From positions 1 through 54,374 of the forward strand of contig NZ_SMDQ01000037.1 of NCBI RefSeq assembly GCF_012911975.1: DNA of 54,374 nt. The letters run 5' to 3'. Origin of the DNA: Nodosilinea sp. P-1105 (lineage in GTDB: Bacteria; Cyanobacteriota; Cyanobacteriia; Phormidesmidales; Phormidesmidaceae). This document shows, piece after piece, positions 1-8,864 of this stretch; within the stretch, counting starts at the first letter, position 1; each line of letters begins with the position of its first letter. The translations under genes and the position numbers were made by a program. The notes below the pieces were generated by a model. That model saw only the letters and a list, made by a program, of their open reading frames with translations. It ran no database searches and was not told the DNA's origin.

Positions 1-76
1 TGGGTGGATGGGTGGATGGGTGGATGGGTGGATGGGTGGATGGGTGGATGGGTGGATGGGTGGATGGGTGGATGGG
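1..76. repeat. G-rich octamer tandem array
   Basis: About nine and a half copies of the 8-base unit TGGATGGG run from the window edge, so the true array may be longer. It is followed by a poly-G run near 81-88. A C-rich stretch with a similar 8-base period (CACCTCCC) lies at about 150-176, just past the end of recR. The G-triplet spacing could allow quadruplex formation. No coding pattern is convincing here. Confidence 0.9.
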
Positions 77-169
77 TAAAGGGGGGGGAGCCGCACCACA
101 CCTACACCCATCATCACCCAACCCTATCTCCCCCACTCTCCCCACCTCTTCACCTCCCCACCTCCCCAC

Positions 170-763
170 CTAATCCAAATCCCGCCGCCCCTCCAAAGCC
201 CGGGCTAAGGTCACCTCGTCGGCGTACTCTAGATCGCCCCCCATGGGTAGACCAAAGGCGATGCGGGTAACGCGGGTAAAGGGCTTGAGCAGCTGCCCGA
301 TATAAAGGGTGGTGGTGTCCCCTTCGATGCTAGGGCTAATCGCCATAATCACTTCTTGAATTCCTTCTTTGGAGACCCGGTGTACCAGCGGCCCAATGTT
401 GAGCTGTTCTGGGCCAATGCCATCCATCGGCGAAATTAGCCCCCCCAGCACGTGGTAGCGGCCCCGATATTCACGGGTTTTTTCAATGGCGATTACATCC
501 CGAGAGTCGGCTACAACACACAGCACTTGCTGGTCACGGCTAGGGGCACGACAGATGTCGCAGACAGGGTCGGCAGATAGATGAAAGCACACCGAGCACT
601 GCCCCACTTGGGCTTTCGCATCTAACAACGCCTGGGCCAGGGCCTGAACCTCAGACTGGGGGCGCTTCAATACATAAAGGGCCAGGCGTTGGGCCGACTT
701 GGGGCCAACGCCGGGTAGTCGCTGGAATTCTTCAATCAGCCGGGCCAAAGGACGGGTATAAAT
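170..763 (-). CDS. recR: Recombination mediator protein RecR
   Basis: RecR works with RecO/RecF to load RecA on gapped single-stranded DNA. The N-terminal helix-hairpin-helix ([14 protein letters not shown]), the four-cysteine zinc finger (CSVC...CDIC, about residues 60-75) and the following Toprim domain ([14 protein letters not shown]) are all visible. The family normally begins [13 protein letters not shown]. Here the equivalent codons read ATT-TAT-ACC-CGT, so the expected start is an ATT at 763. A Shine-Dalgarno GGAAGGAG (780-773) sits 9 bases upstream of it, while the next possible start, TTG at 748, lies 24 bases away. From ATT the protein has 197 residues, the usual length. Identity is certain; the ATT start is inference. 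Confidence 0.93.
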   Translation of the reverse strand: MYTRPLARLIEEFQRLPGVGPKSAQRLALYVLKRPQSEVQALAQALLDAKAQVGQCSVCFHLSADPVCDICRAPSRDQQVLCVVADSRDVIAIEKTREYRGRYHVLGGLISPMDGIGPEQLNIGPLVHRVSKEGIQEVIMAISPSIEGDTTTLYIGQLLKPFTRVTRIAFGLPMGGDLEYADEVTLARALEGRRDLD

Positions 764-834
764 GGACGCAGGCTCCTTCCACTGTTCTAAAGCCTATTGT
801 ATAGTGTTGCATCCTAGGCACCGCCTCGCCCAGG

Positions 835-2106
835 CTAGCTCAGGTTGTTGAGGTCATCGAGATCATCAAACAGCTGATTAGGGGGGGTATCCTCGTCCAC
901 AGCCTCATTCAGTAGGGCATCTAAATGATCAATATCGAACCCAGAGTCCTCTGGAACGGGGGAGGCTGGGGCTTCGGTGTTGGTATCGAAGTCGAGTAGT
1001 GCCCCGAAGTCATCACCACTTGGTTGAATCTCGGCTACATTTAGGGATGAGAGGGCCGATGACAGTTCTTCGGATAGTTCATCGGTAGGGGCTACCTCGG
1101 GGCTGGCCTGCTCAACCATGGCCAGTCGGGCCGCAAAGCTCTGCTCCATTTCCTGGGTGCGCTGAGTGAGTTCGATCTGGTAGTGCTCAATTTTCTCAGC
1201 CAACTGTTGCTCATACTGCGATCGCAGATCGGCTTCTATCTCTGCCCTGAGGGCGGCCCGGTCGGCTTCCCCTAATTCTGTCGATCCGGCCTCAGGCTGG
1301 GCTGCTTGTAACAGTTGCAGCCGGTTGGCGAAGTCTGCCTCTAGGGCCTGAGTCCGTTGCAGCATCTCGTCCTGGTGGTGTTCGATCGCCTCCGCCAGGC
1401 GCTGGTCATACTCTTGCCGTAGTTGGTCTTCCAAAAGCGCCACTGTTTCTGAGGATGCTGCTGTGGGCTGTTCTCGGGGAGACTGGCCAGGGGTAGCGGC
1501 GATCGCAGCGGTTTCTGAGATATCCATGGGGGTATCCATGGGCATTACTGATGGGGGAGTGGCCTGGGCCAACCGTTGCTCTAACTCATCTTGATAGTGC
1601 TCAATTACTTGGGCCAAGCGTTGGTCGTAGTCGGCCTGGGCCACCTCTCTTGCTTCCACCAATTTGGCTTGCAAGTGCTGTTCGTAGGCCTGCTGAATTT
1701 TGTGAGCCACCTCTTTCAGACGGCTTTCATACTGCTGACGAATGCGCTGCTCGATGGTGGACGCCATGTCGTTTCCCCCAGCTATACCGTCCCCTATACC
1801 CTGGGCTATCAAGCTCTGACGAGCCTGATAGGTGGACTCCATCTGGCTCAACTGAGTCTCGTACTGGCTCTGGTAGGCCTCCATTTTTTCCGCCAGCTGA
1901 GTTTCGTAGTCCTGCTGTAATTTCAAGGTGGCGGCTTGCAGACGGCTTTCATGTTCCTGTTCCAGCTCTTTTTCGCGACCTTGACTCTGCTTTAGGGCTG
2001 TCGTTAACCCGTTAATCCGTGCCTGACGTAGGTAAAACCCAATAATGACGCCAACCAGCAGACTAATTAACAATGCTGTAATAAAGCCCTGCATTGATGG
2101 AGTCAT
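835..2106 (-). CDS. Membrane-anchored coiled-coil protein with internal repeats
   Basis: A 423-residue protein with one N-terminal membrane helix (FITALLISLLVGVIIGFYL) followed by a long Gln/Glu/Arg-rich coiled coil and an acidic C-terminal tail (about the last 90 residues, rich in D, E and S). The coiled coil contains at least three related blocks around the signature YxQRLAxxIEHxQDE, so it grew by internal duplication. The ATG at 2106 has GGGAG upstream at suitable spacing; a longer version from 2163 has no such support. I do not recognise a named family; the topology suggests a scaffold or tether facing the cytoplasm. Transcribed toward recR, with only about 70 bases between them. Confidence 0.8.
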   Translation of the reverse strand: MTPSMQGFITALLISLLVGVIIGFYLRQARINGLTTALKQSQGREKELEQEHESRLQAATLKLQQDYETQLAEKMEAYQSQYETQLSQMESTYQARQSLIAQGIGDGIAGGNDMASTIEQRIRQQYESRLKEVAHKIQQAYEQHLQAKLVEAREVAQADYDQRLAQVIEHYQDELEQRLAQATPPSVMPMDTPMDISETAAIAATPGQSPREQPTAASSETVALLEDQLRQEYDQRLAEAIEHHQDEMLQRTQALEADFANRLQLLQAAQPEAGSTELGEADRAALRAEIEADLRSQYEQQLAEKIEHYQIELTQRTQEMEQSFAARLAMVEQASPEVAPTDELSEELSSALSSLNVAEIQPSGDDFGALLDFDTNTEAPASPVPEDSGFDIDHLDALLNEAVDEDTPPNQLFDDLDDLNNLS

Positions 2107-2359
2107 AGGGTATCTCCCAAAGAACAAAAAAGCGACCGTAGGCCCACTGAAAACCGTTAACAATAAGGGCAGTCAGTCTCTCAGTCAAGGCCATCTGTTG
2201 ACGATTAATGATATACGCTGCGTTTGGTTTAGAAACTCAATTTTTATTCAAACTATAGTGTTGGGTGCCTGGTACAGAGTGGCAGGGCACTGCAACAGAC
2301 CCAGGGCTTCCTTTACAATAAGCCCATACTGATTACAAAGGCATAGCCTGTTAGATTGC

Positions 2360-2959
2360 TTGATTACCCAACCCCAAGGTGTCCTTCGCCAGCAGGTGTT
2401 AACCTGGCTCAACTCGAATGTGCCGTCCCCGCGGGTGGCCCACAGTCTGCGGGTAGAGGCCATGGCAATTGAGCTGGCTCAGCACCATGGGCTTGACCGT
2501 GAACAAGCGGCCCAAGCGGGGCTGATGCATGATTTGGCGAAGTACTTTAAACCCGAAGCATTACTGGCTATGGCCCGAGGGGCGGGGCTGCCCATAGACC
2601 CTGTGGATGAAGCCAATCCCCACTTGCTCCATGCTGATATCAGTGCCCTAGTGGCGCGGCGGCAGTTTGGGGTAGACGATGCGGCAATTTTAGCCGCGAT
2701 CGCCAATCACACCCTGGGTCGCCCCGCTATGGATGACCTCAGTTGCATTGTGTTTCTGGCGGATTCCCTAGAACCAGGTCGGGGACAGACCCCGAAGCTG
2801 AACCATTTACGCCAACTCAGTGATCAAAATTTAGCGATTGCGGTTTATCACACCTGCGATCATACCCTGGCTGGTCTGATCGACAAAGGGCGGACCATTC
2901 ATCCCCGAGCGGTACTCACCCGTAACTGGTTTTTGGCCAGCAGCCGATCCACTAGCTGA
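2360..2959 (+). CDS. yqeK: YqeK-type HD-domain Ap4A hydrolase
   Basis: HD-superfamily phosphohydrolase of the YqeK family, which splits diadenosine tetraphosphate symmetrically. The metal ligands are visible: the first His in RVAHSLRV, the HD pair in AGLMHDLAKYF, the His-His area HLLHADI, and the distal D in FLADSLEPGR. Length (199 aa) is normal. It lies 63 bases before rsfS, the common cyanobacterial order yqeK-rsfS. The start is uncertain: the frame opens at a TTG with no strong Shine-Dalgarno, but the N-terminal sequence from there (LRQQVLTWLNSNVPSPRVAHSLRV) looks native. Confidence 0.87.
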   Translation: MITQPQGVLRQQVLTWLNSNVPSPRVAHSLRVEAMAIELAQHHGLDREQAAQAGLMHDLAKYFKPEALLAMARGAGLPIDPVDEANPHLLHADISALVARRQFGVDDAAILAAIANHTLGRPAMDDLSCIVFLADSLEPGRGQTPKLNHLRQLSDQNLAIAVYHTCDHTLAGLIDKGRTIHPRAVLTRNWFLASSRSTS

Positions 2960-3022
2960 TCCTAAGCACTACCCCACCCGAATACTTGCTTTCTTCATTG
3001 TTCTACGTCTTATAAATGCCCT

Positions 3023-3439
3023 ATGACCTATTCCGACCCCCTCTCAACTACTACACCAGCGACCGAATTCCCCAGCCCTGACAGCGATCCAGCCCTGGGT
3101 CTTGCCTTTGCGATCGCCGCAGCAGCTGAGGATCGCAAAGGGGCAGATATTGCAGTGTTGCAGGTGGGGGACGTCTCTTACCTGGCCGACTACTTTGTGG
3201 TAATTACAGGGTTTTCGGCAACCCAGGTGCGAGCGATCACCCGCTCCATCGAAGCCGCCCTTGACGATCACTGGAACCGCCGTCCTCTGCGAGTAGAAGG
3301 GCAATCCGAAGGCAACTGGGTGCTGATGGACTATGGGGAAGTGATCGCCCATGTCTTCATGCCCGAGGCCCGAGACTTTTACGACTTAGAAGCCTTTTGG
3401 GGGCACGCCCATCAAATTATGTATCCTCCGGCGGAGTAA
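3023..3439 (+). CDS. rsfS: Ribosomal silencing factor RsfS
   Basis: RsfS binds ribosomal protein L14 (uL14) and blocks joining of the 30S and 50S subunits under nutrient stress. The conserved run ADIAVLQVGDVSYLADYFV is followed by ATQVRAI, EGQSEGNWVLMDYGEVIAHVF and the C-terminal YDLEAFWG, all diagnostic. The 138-residue protein has a variable, proline/threonine-rich N-terminal extension of about 25 residues, as in other cyanobacteria. Downstream of yqeK and probably co-transcribed. Confidence 0.93.
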   Translation: MTYSDPLSTTTPATEFPSPDSDPALGLAFAIAAAAEDRKGADIAVLQVGDVSYLADYFVVITGFSATQVRAITRSIEAALDDHWNRRPLRVEGQSEGNWVLMDYGEVIAHVFMPEARDFYDLEAFWGHAHQIMYPPAE

Positions 3440-3494
3440 CATTCCTGAGAATAGTATTGCCTGGCAAAAATGTGCCCCCCGTTGCTGAGGGTGC

Positions 3495-3519
3495 CAGGTA
3501 TCAGGTGTCAGGTATCAGG
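3495..3519. repeat. Heptameric tandem repeat (CAGGTAT type)
   Basis: Three and a half heptamers (CAGGTAT, CAGGTGT, CAGGTAT, CAGG) between rsfS and the CGLD27 gene. One of several 7-base-period loci in this window, of the short tandemly repeated repetitive (STRR) kind known in cyanobacteria. Confidence 0.8.
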
Positions 3520-3643
3520 AATGGTGGACCGACGTATGCCTCAGAGTAATAGACCGTTCCCTGGGCTGTGATTCCTGGACTGCGATTCCTAATTAGGGGT
3601 AATTCGTTTAGGCTAGAGCTAGATTTGTCATCTATCGGTGGTC

Positions 3644-4132
3644 ATGGCCCAACGCTGCCCGGTGCCGGCTGAGCAACAGCCCCTAAACGAGTACCAAGAC
3701 ATCCGAGGCTCCTGGTTTTATAGCTGGGGTAGCCGCAATTTGAGTGGCTACCTAAAACCCTTAATCGTCTTGTGGGTAATTAGTTGGGGGATCTCTGGGC
3801 CGATGGCGGCCGCCAGTTTTGCCCCCACTAAAAACCCCCTACCTTTTGCCCTAAGCGCCGCTATGGGGGCGTTGGTTTTACCCTTGCTAGCCTTGGTTCA
3901 ACTCTATGTGGGCTGGGCCCATGTGGCCGGGCGACTGCGCCAGACTACGGTACCCTACGAAGAATCGGGCTGGTACGATGGCCAACTGTGGGTTAAGCCT
4001 GAAGACATTTCAAACCGCGATCGCCTGATCGTAGACTATCAGGTGCAGCCGGTCTTGCGGCGAATTCGTCGCACCATCGGTATCATAGCTGCCTTAGGGG
4101 CTCTAGGACTAATGGCCTGGCCGCTTCTCTAA
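3644..4132 (+). CDS. CGLD27/DUF1230 family membrane protein
   Basis: A 162-residue protein with hydrophobic stretches at about residues 37-60, 70-90 and near the C-terminus (IGIIAALGALGLMAWPLL). The motifs CPVPAEQQPLNEYQ, the W-rich SWFYSWGS and VPYEESGWYDGQLWVKP match the CGLD27 (DUF1230) family, conserved in green algae, plants and cyanobacteria. In Chlamydomonas the family is linked to photosynthesis and iron status; its exact role is unsettled. The ATG at 3644 begins the expected MAQRCPVP; a GTG six bases earlier is possible. Transcribed alone, ahead of the asparaginase gene. Confidence 0.82.
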   Translation: MAQRCPVPAEQQPLNEYQDIRGSWFYSWGSRNLSGYLKPLIVLWVISWGISGPMAAASFAPTKNPLPFALSAAMGALVLPLLALVQLYVGWAHVAGRLRQTTVPYEESGWYDGQLWVKPEDISNRDRLIVDYQVQPVLRRIRRTIGIIAALGALGLMAWPLL

Positions 4133-4173
4133 ACTATTTCACCACACCATATTCACCGTGACGAGCAGAAATC

Positions 4174-5136
4174 ATGACGAGTAGTAGGGTCAACCGCCAT
4201 CAAACTAAACATCTGGACGTTCAACTGCTACGGGAGGGGATCGTCGAATCTAGCCACCTGGCCCATGTGGTCGTCTGTGATGACCGTGGCCGCAACCTTT
4301 CAGTCGCGGGAAATCCTGAACTGGGTACCTTTATCCGCTCAGCCTTGAAACCCTTTCAGGCCCTAGCGGTGACCGCCGCGGGGGCCTTGGAGCGTTATGA
4401 CCTAGACGATAAAGATCTGGCGATTATGTGTGGCTCTCATCAGGGCAGTATTGAGCAGGTTCGTCAAGCATTTCATATTCTTTGGCAGGCCGATTTAGAT
4501 CCCACTGTCTTGCGCTGTCCGACTCCGGCGGGCAAAAAAAGCCCCCTAGAGCACAATTGTTCGGGTAAACATGCTGGCATGTTAGCCGTTTGTCAGCAAC
4601 GTAACTGGCCTTTGGAAAGCTACCTAGACCGTAACCATCCCGTCCAGAAACTCATTCTTTCCCGGATTGCCGAACTGCTTGGGATGCCGCCGGACGAGTT
4701 CATCATGGCCCACGATGACTGTGGCGCCCCCACCTACTTTATGCAACTGCGACAGATGGCGACCCTGTTTGCCATGCTCTCTTCTGGCAATAGCCTGGAT
4801 ATGGAACGAATCATTCGGGCGATGACCAGTCATCCCGATATGGTCGGTGGAGCAGGATCCTTTGATACCTACTTGATGGAACTGACCGATGGGGCACTGG
4901 TAAGCAAGTCTGGGGCCGAAGGGATCCAATGTATTGGCCGTGTGGGAGAAGGGTTGGGCCTAGCGATCAAGGTGGTGGACGGGGCAAAGCGAGCCAAGTA
5001 CGCCACCGCCATTTTCACCCTTAGACAAATGGGCTGGATTTTGCCCTCGGTGGCTGACACCCTAGCTGAAACCTACATGGAAATCGGTGACTTTAAGCGG
5101 CTCGATGTGGTGGGCGAGCTACCTCTGATGTATTAA
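4174..5136 (+). CDS. L-asparaginase II family protein
   Basis: A 320-residue member of the thermolabile L-asparaginase family (PF06089), distinct from the bacterial type I/II amidohydrolases. Conserved signatures in order: SALKPFQAL, MCGSHQG, NCSGKHAGMLAVC, AHDDCGAPTYF, HPDMVGGAGSFDT and SKSGAEGIQCIG. It should hydrolyse asparagine to aspartate and ammonia in the cytoplasm. It starts at ATG 4174, 41 bases after the CGLD27 gene. Substrate preference cannot be read from sequence alone. Confidence 0.88.
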   Translation: MTSSRVNRHQTKHLDVQLLREGIVESSHLAHVVVCDDRGRNLSVAGNPELGTFIRSALKPFQALAVTAAGALERYDLDDKDLAIMCGSHQGSIEQVRQAFHILWQADLDPTVLRCPTPAGKKSPLEHNCSGKHAGMLAVCQQRNWPLESYLDRNHPVQKLILSRIAELLGMPPDEFIMAHDDCGAPTYFMQLRQMATLFAMLSSGNSLDMERIIRAMTSHPDMVGGAGSFDTYLMELTDGALVSKSGAEGIQCIGRVGEGLGLAIKVVDGAKRAKYATAIFTLRQMGWILPSVADTLAETYMEIGDFKRLDVVGELPLMY

Positions 5137-5231
5137 CAGCAAGGGATGTAGGCTCTAGCCCAGGTTTTTTCAAAAATTAGAGGAAAAAGGTTGTTATTAG
5201 TGAACATTTATCGCTATACTAATAAAGCCGA

Positions 5232-5554
<323 letters not shown>

Positions 5555-5559
5555 AGTTA

Positions 5560-5598
5560 GGGTCTGATTCTTGTTAAGGAATCAGGCCCTTTCTATTT
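5560..5598 (+). terminator. Intrinsic terminator of tRNA-fMet
   Basis: Stem GGGTCTGATTC / GAATCAGGCCC (one G-U pair) with an 8-nt loop, followed by a T-rich tract. Six bases after the tRNA 3' end. Confidence 0.85.
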
Positions 5599-5682
5599 TT
5601 TTATCTACTAATGTGGCTGTGAAGACAACCGAAAATTTGTTTACACTTGAAGAAATATTAATCGAATAGTTCTTCCCCTTCT

Positions 5683-6330
5683 ATGCTGCTTCAGCCTGAG
5701 CAACGCACCAAACTCGACGATTCCAGCGATACATTTTTCTACGACGTGCCGCGTCTGGTTACCCATGTAGATGATGGCTTCATTCAGCGGCTGACAGACC
5801 TATACCGCCAGCGACTGGTACCGCAAGGGCACATTTTTGACATGATGAGCAGCTGGGTATCGCACTTACCGGAGGATGTGGGCTTTGCGTGGGTAGAAGG
5901 GCACGGGATGAATGCCGCAGAATTGGCCGAAAACCCTCGTCTTGATCACTACTTTGTTCGGAATTTAAACGAAAATCCTATTTTGCCCTTAGATGACCAA
6001 AGTTTTGATGCCGTCTTGAATGCGGTCTCTGTTCAATACCTGCAACAACCCGAGGCGGTGTTTAGCGAAATCTACCGCATACTTAAGCCGGGGGGGATCG
6101 CGATCGTTAGCTTTTCTAACCGGATGTTCTACCAAAAGGCGATCGCCGCCTGGCGTGATGCCACCGAACCCCAGCGGGTTGAGCTAGTAAAGCATTATTT
6201 TCGCTCGGTACCAGGATTTAGTCAGCCGGAGGTAATCGCCCAGTCGCCGACGATTCCGGCTATTTTACAGATGCTAGGTATGCCAGGGGGAGACCCGTTT
6301 TATGCGGTTGTTGCTAAACGGGTGGAGTAG
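5683..6330 (+). CDS. Class I SAM-dependent methyltransferase
   Basis: 215 residues. The second half has the methyltransferase-11 pattern: LPLDDQSFDAVLNAVSVQYLQQPEAVFSEIYRILKPGG followed by IVSFSNRMFY. The glycine-rich SAM motif I expected early is weak (the region FDMMSSWVSHLPEDVGFAWVEGHGMN), so the N-terminal part has drifted from the textbook motif, as in other cyanobacterial homologues of this type. Substrate unknown. It starts at ATG 5683, about 85 bases after the tRNA terminator, and stands alone. Confidence 0.78.
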   Translation: MLLQPEQRTKLDDSSDTFFYDVPRLVTHVDDGFIQRLTDLYRQRLVPQGHIFDMMSSWVSHLPEDVGFAWVEGHGMNAAELAENPRLDHYFVRNLNENPILPLDDQSFDAVLNAVSVQYLQQPEAVFSEIYRILKPGGIAIVSFSNRMFYQKAIAAWRDATEPQRVELVKHYFRSVPGFSQPEVIAQSPTIPAILQMLGMPGGDPFYAVVAKRVE

Positions 6331-6361
6331 ATGGCTAAGTCAGGGATGAGGATTTAGGCGG

Positions 6362-6400
6362 GTTTGCGGTTCACGGTTTGCGGTTTGCGGTTCACGGTTT
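6362..6400. repeat. Heptameric tandem repeat (GTTTGCG/GTTCACG)
   Basis: Five heptamers plus a half: GTTTGCG, GTTCACG, GTTTGCG, GTTTGCG, GTTCACG, GTTT. Intergenic, STRR type. Confidence 0.85.
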
Positions 6401-6444
6401 ACCTTAGACTATATCCCCAGCCTGGTTAAGGAGGGCGTTGAACG

Positions 6445-7374
6445 ATGGTGCCACTGGTTGCTGCCTTCAGGGCGATCGCTCCTGCTTATGTGCCCTTACT
6501 AGGCGCGCTATCTACCTTAGCGATCGCGATCACGCCGGGACAGACCCAGGTCTCGCCGCCTGATTGCCCAGACGCTCACTTTCTCTGGAAGGTAGAATCT
6601 CCCAACAATACGGTTTATCTACTGGGGTCAATCCACATGCTGGATGCATCGGCTTACCCCCTGCCAGACCCCATGGAGTCGGCCTTTGCAGCGGCAGAGG
6701 TGGTGGTGTTTGAGACCGATCTCAGCCCTGAGGCGATGATGGATGCGGCCCTAGACATGATGATGGTGGCTAGTGCTGAACCAGATGTCACCCTAGCGGA
6801 TAGCCTGGATGCCGAAACCTACCAACTGGCTGAGCAAAGAGCCGCTGATTTAGGATTTCCGATTGATCTATTTCAACCGTTTAAGCCCTGGTTTTTAGCC
6901 GTCAACCTGACGGTCATACACCTTATGTCTCTGGGGTTTACCCCTGAGCAGGGCATCGATCAGCATTTTTATAGTCGGGCAGAAGCGGCCGAGAAAGACA
7001 TCCTATTTTTAGAAACTCCGGCAGATCAACTTGGGCTGTTTGAGCAGTTGTCTGCCGAAGAACAGCAGCAATTTGTGCGCCAGAGTTTAGAGGAAATGGA
7101 CCTGTTAGAAGAATCGTTCGACCACCTGCGGCACATCTGGTCTACCGGTGATGTGGCAGCGATGGAGGCGTTTTTGTTAGCCAGCTTTGCTGACTATCCC
7201 CAGATGCAGCAGATTTTTCTCAGCGATCGCAACCGCACCTGGCTTCCCCAGATTGAATCTTTTCTAGAGACAGAGGAGGATCACTTGGTCGTAGTGGGGG
7301 CCTTGCACTTAGTAGGGCCTGACAATGTGTTGTTGCTGCTAGAGCAAGCCGGTCATCGGGCTGAGCAGCTTTAA
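6445..7374 (+). CDS. TraB/GumN family protein
   Basis: 309 residues. A hydrophobic N-terminus (about residues 1-33, ending IAITPGQTQ) looks like a signal peptide or anchor, then the TraB/GumN (PF01963) domain begins at FLWKVESPNNTVYLLGSIHML. The two GxxH motifs typical of this putative Tiki-like metalloprotease superfamily are present: GSIH near residue 60 and GALH near residue 290, and EQGIDQHF in the middle. Likely exported to the periplasm. A proteolytic role is inferred from Tiki relatives only. Confidence 0.82.
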   Translation: MVPLVAAFRAIAPAYVPLLGALSTLAIAITPGQTQVSPPDCPDAHFLWKVESPNNTVYLLGSIHMLDASAYPLPDPMESAFAAAEVVVFETDLSPEAMMDAALDMMMVASAEPDVTLADSLDAETYQLAEQRAADLGFPIDLFQPFKPWFLAVNLTVIHLMSLGFTPEQGIDQHFYSRAEAAEKDILFLETPADQLGLFEQLSAEEQQQFVRQSLEEMDLLEESFDHLRHIWSTGDVAAMEAFLLASFADYPQMQQIFLSDRNRTWLPQIESFLETEEDHLVVVGALHLVGPDNVLLLLEQAGHRAEQL

Positions 7375-7511
7375 CCTGCTGGCTGTGGCCTCGCCATCAG
7401 TGCTTCAATGCCCCAGACGCACTTATCCAGTGCACGGATTGACAGTACCCTGCCTTACCATAGGCATGGCATCTGTTTGTTTCACTCTGCTCAAGGTCTA
7501 ATCGTTACCTT

Positions 7512-8777
7512 ATGCTGCCTGCTCCCTTGCCCTACTCTAAACCAGCTTTAGGGGCTGCCCTCACCCTTACCCTGGCCCTGTCTGGCTGCGGTCAACCCAA
7601 TCAACCCGACATGGGCGATGGTTCCCAAGCCATGCCGGTGCAGGTCGAGGTCCTGCAGCCCGGCACCTTTGAAGACAGTTCAGATTTTGTCGGCTCCCTA
7701 GAGGCAGAACAACGAGTTGAGGTCAGGCCCGAGGTGGCCGGGCGAATTACCCGTATCTTTGTATCCTCAGGGGGGGCTGTGAGCCCTGGCCAGCCGATTG
7801 TGCAGCTCAGCCCTGACCAGGCCCAGGCCCAGGTGTCTGGGGCCCAAGCTGGAGCGCAAGCCGCTCGCTTTGGTCGAGATGCGGCCCAGGCCCAAGTAGA
7901 GGCGGCTCAGGCTCAGTTAGCTCGGGCCCAGGCAGATGTGGAGTTGGCGACCACAGAATTTAGTCGCACCGAACGTCTGGTGGGGGCTGGCGCCCTCAGT
8001 CGGCAAGACTTAGATAACGCCCGCAACCAGCTGGCGGTGGCCCAAACCAGCCAAACCCAGGCCCAAGACAATGTGCGAGCGGCTCAGGCTCAGTTGCAAC
8101 AGGCCACCGCCACCTTCGATCAGACCCAAGCCGAAGTTACTCGCAGCCAGGGAGACTTAGGGTTTACCCAGATCAGCGCCCCGATTGCGGGGCTGGTGGG
8201 AGATATTCCCCTGCGGGTGGGGGACTTTGTGGAGGTGGGCCAGGCGATTACCACCATTACCCAAAACCAGGCGCTGTTGCTGCGCATCCAGGTACCCACC
8301 ACCCGCTCTGACCAGTTACGCTTGGGCACACCCGTGGAATTGCTTGATGCTGAATCTGGCAACCCCTTGGCCACTGGCGGTGTGAGCGTGATTTCCCCAG
8401 AGGTAGATCCCGCTGGCCAGTCGATTTTGGTGAAAGCCCGCTTCCCCAATGACGCTGGAAATTTACGGGACGGGCAATTCGTGAGAGCCCGGATGATTTG
8501 GGATACAACGGCGGCCCTATTAATTCCCACCGTGGCGGTGTCCCGGTTGGCGGGGCAAAGTTTTGTATTTGTGGCCGCCGAACAAACCACCGACGACGGT
8601 CAGACCATGACTGTTGCTTCCCAACGCCCAGTCCAATTAGGGGCGATTCAAGCCGGTCGCTACCAGGTGATTGATGGGCTCCAGGCGGGGGATGAAATTG
8701 TGGTCAGCAACATTTTGCAACTGCAAGACGGTGTCCCCATTGTTCCTGAAACTGAGGATTCCGCGGCGGCCCTTTAG
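7512..8777 (+). CDS. RND efflux periplasmic adaptor subunit (lipoprotein)
   Basis: 421-residue membrane-fusion protein. The signal peptide ends in a lipobox (ALSGC, Cys near residue 26), so it is probably lipid-anchored. Domain order: barrel-sandwich half (VEVRPEVAGRI), an Ala/Gln-rich alpha-hairpin of about 110 residues with repeats such as AQAQVEAAQAQLARAQAD, the second half-motif (DLGFTQISAPIAGLVGDI), then the beta-barrel and membrane-proximal domains. It bridges the inner-membrane pump encoded next to an outer-membrane TolC-type channel not present in this window. The pump gene starts within 100 bases, so they form an operon. Confidence 0.9.
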   Translation: MLPAPLPYSKPALGAALTLTLALSGCGQPNQPDMGDGSQAMPVQVEVLQPGTFEDSSDFVGSLEAEQRVEVRPEVAGRITRIFVSSGGAVSPGQPIVQLSPDQAQAQVSGAQAGAQAARFGRDAAQAQVEAAQAQLARAQADVELATTEFSRTERLVGAGALSRQDLDNARNQLAVAQTSQTQAQDNVRAAQAQLQQATATFDQTQAEVTRSQGDLGFTQISAPIAGLVGDIPLRVGDFVEVGQAITTITQNQALLLRIQVPTTRSDQLRLGTPVELLDAESGNPLATGGVSVISPEVDPAGQSILVKARFPNDAGNLRDGQFVRARMIWDTTAALLIPTVAVSRLAGQSFVFVAAEQTTDDGQTMTVASQRPVQLGAIQAGRYQVIDGLQAGDEIVVSNILQLQDGVPIVPETEDSAAAL

Positions 8778-8864
8778 GGGCCTGACTGCGAGGTCGTTAG
8801 CTGGATGCGACGGCATACCATCTGTCAATCGTCTATTGCTATCCCTTTTTTTAACCCTGTTTCT

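Noticed and set aside
1551-2015. 154-codon frame antisense to the coiled-coil gene
   Set aside because: Shadow frame; the coiled-coil protein with its ribosome site and heptad pattern explains the region.
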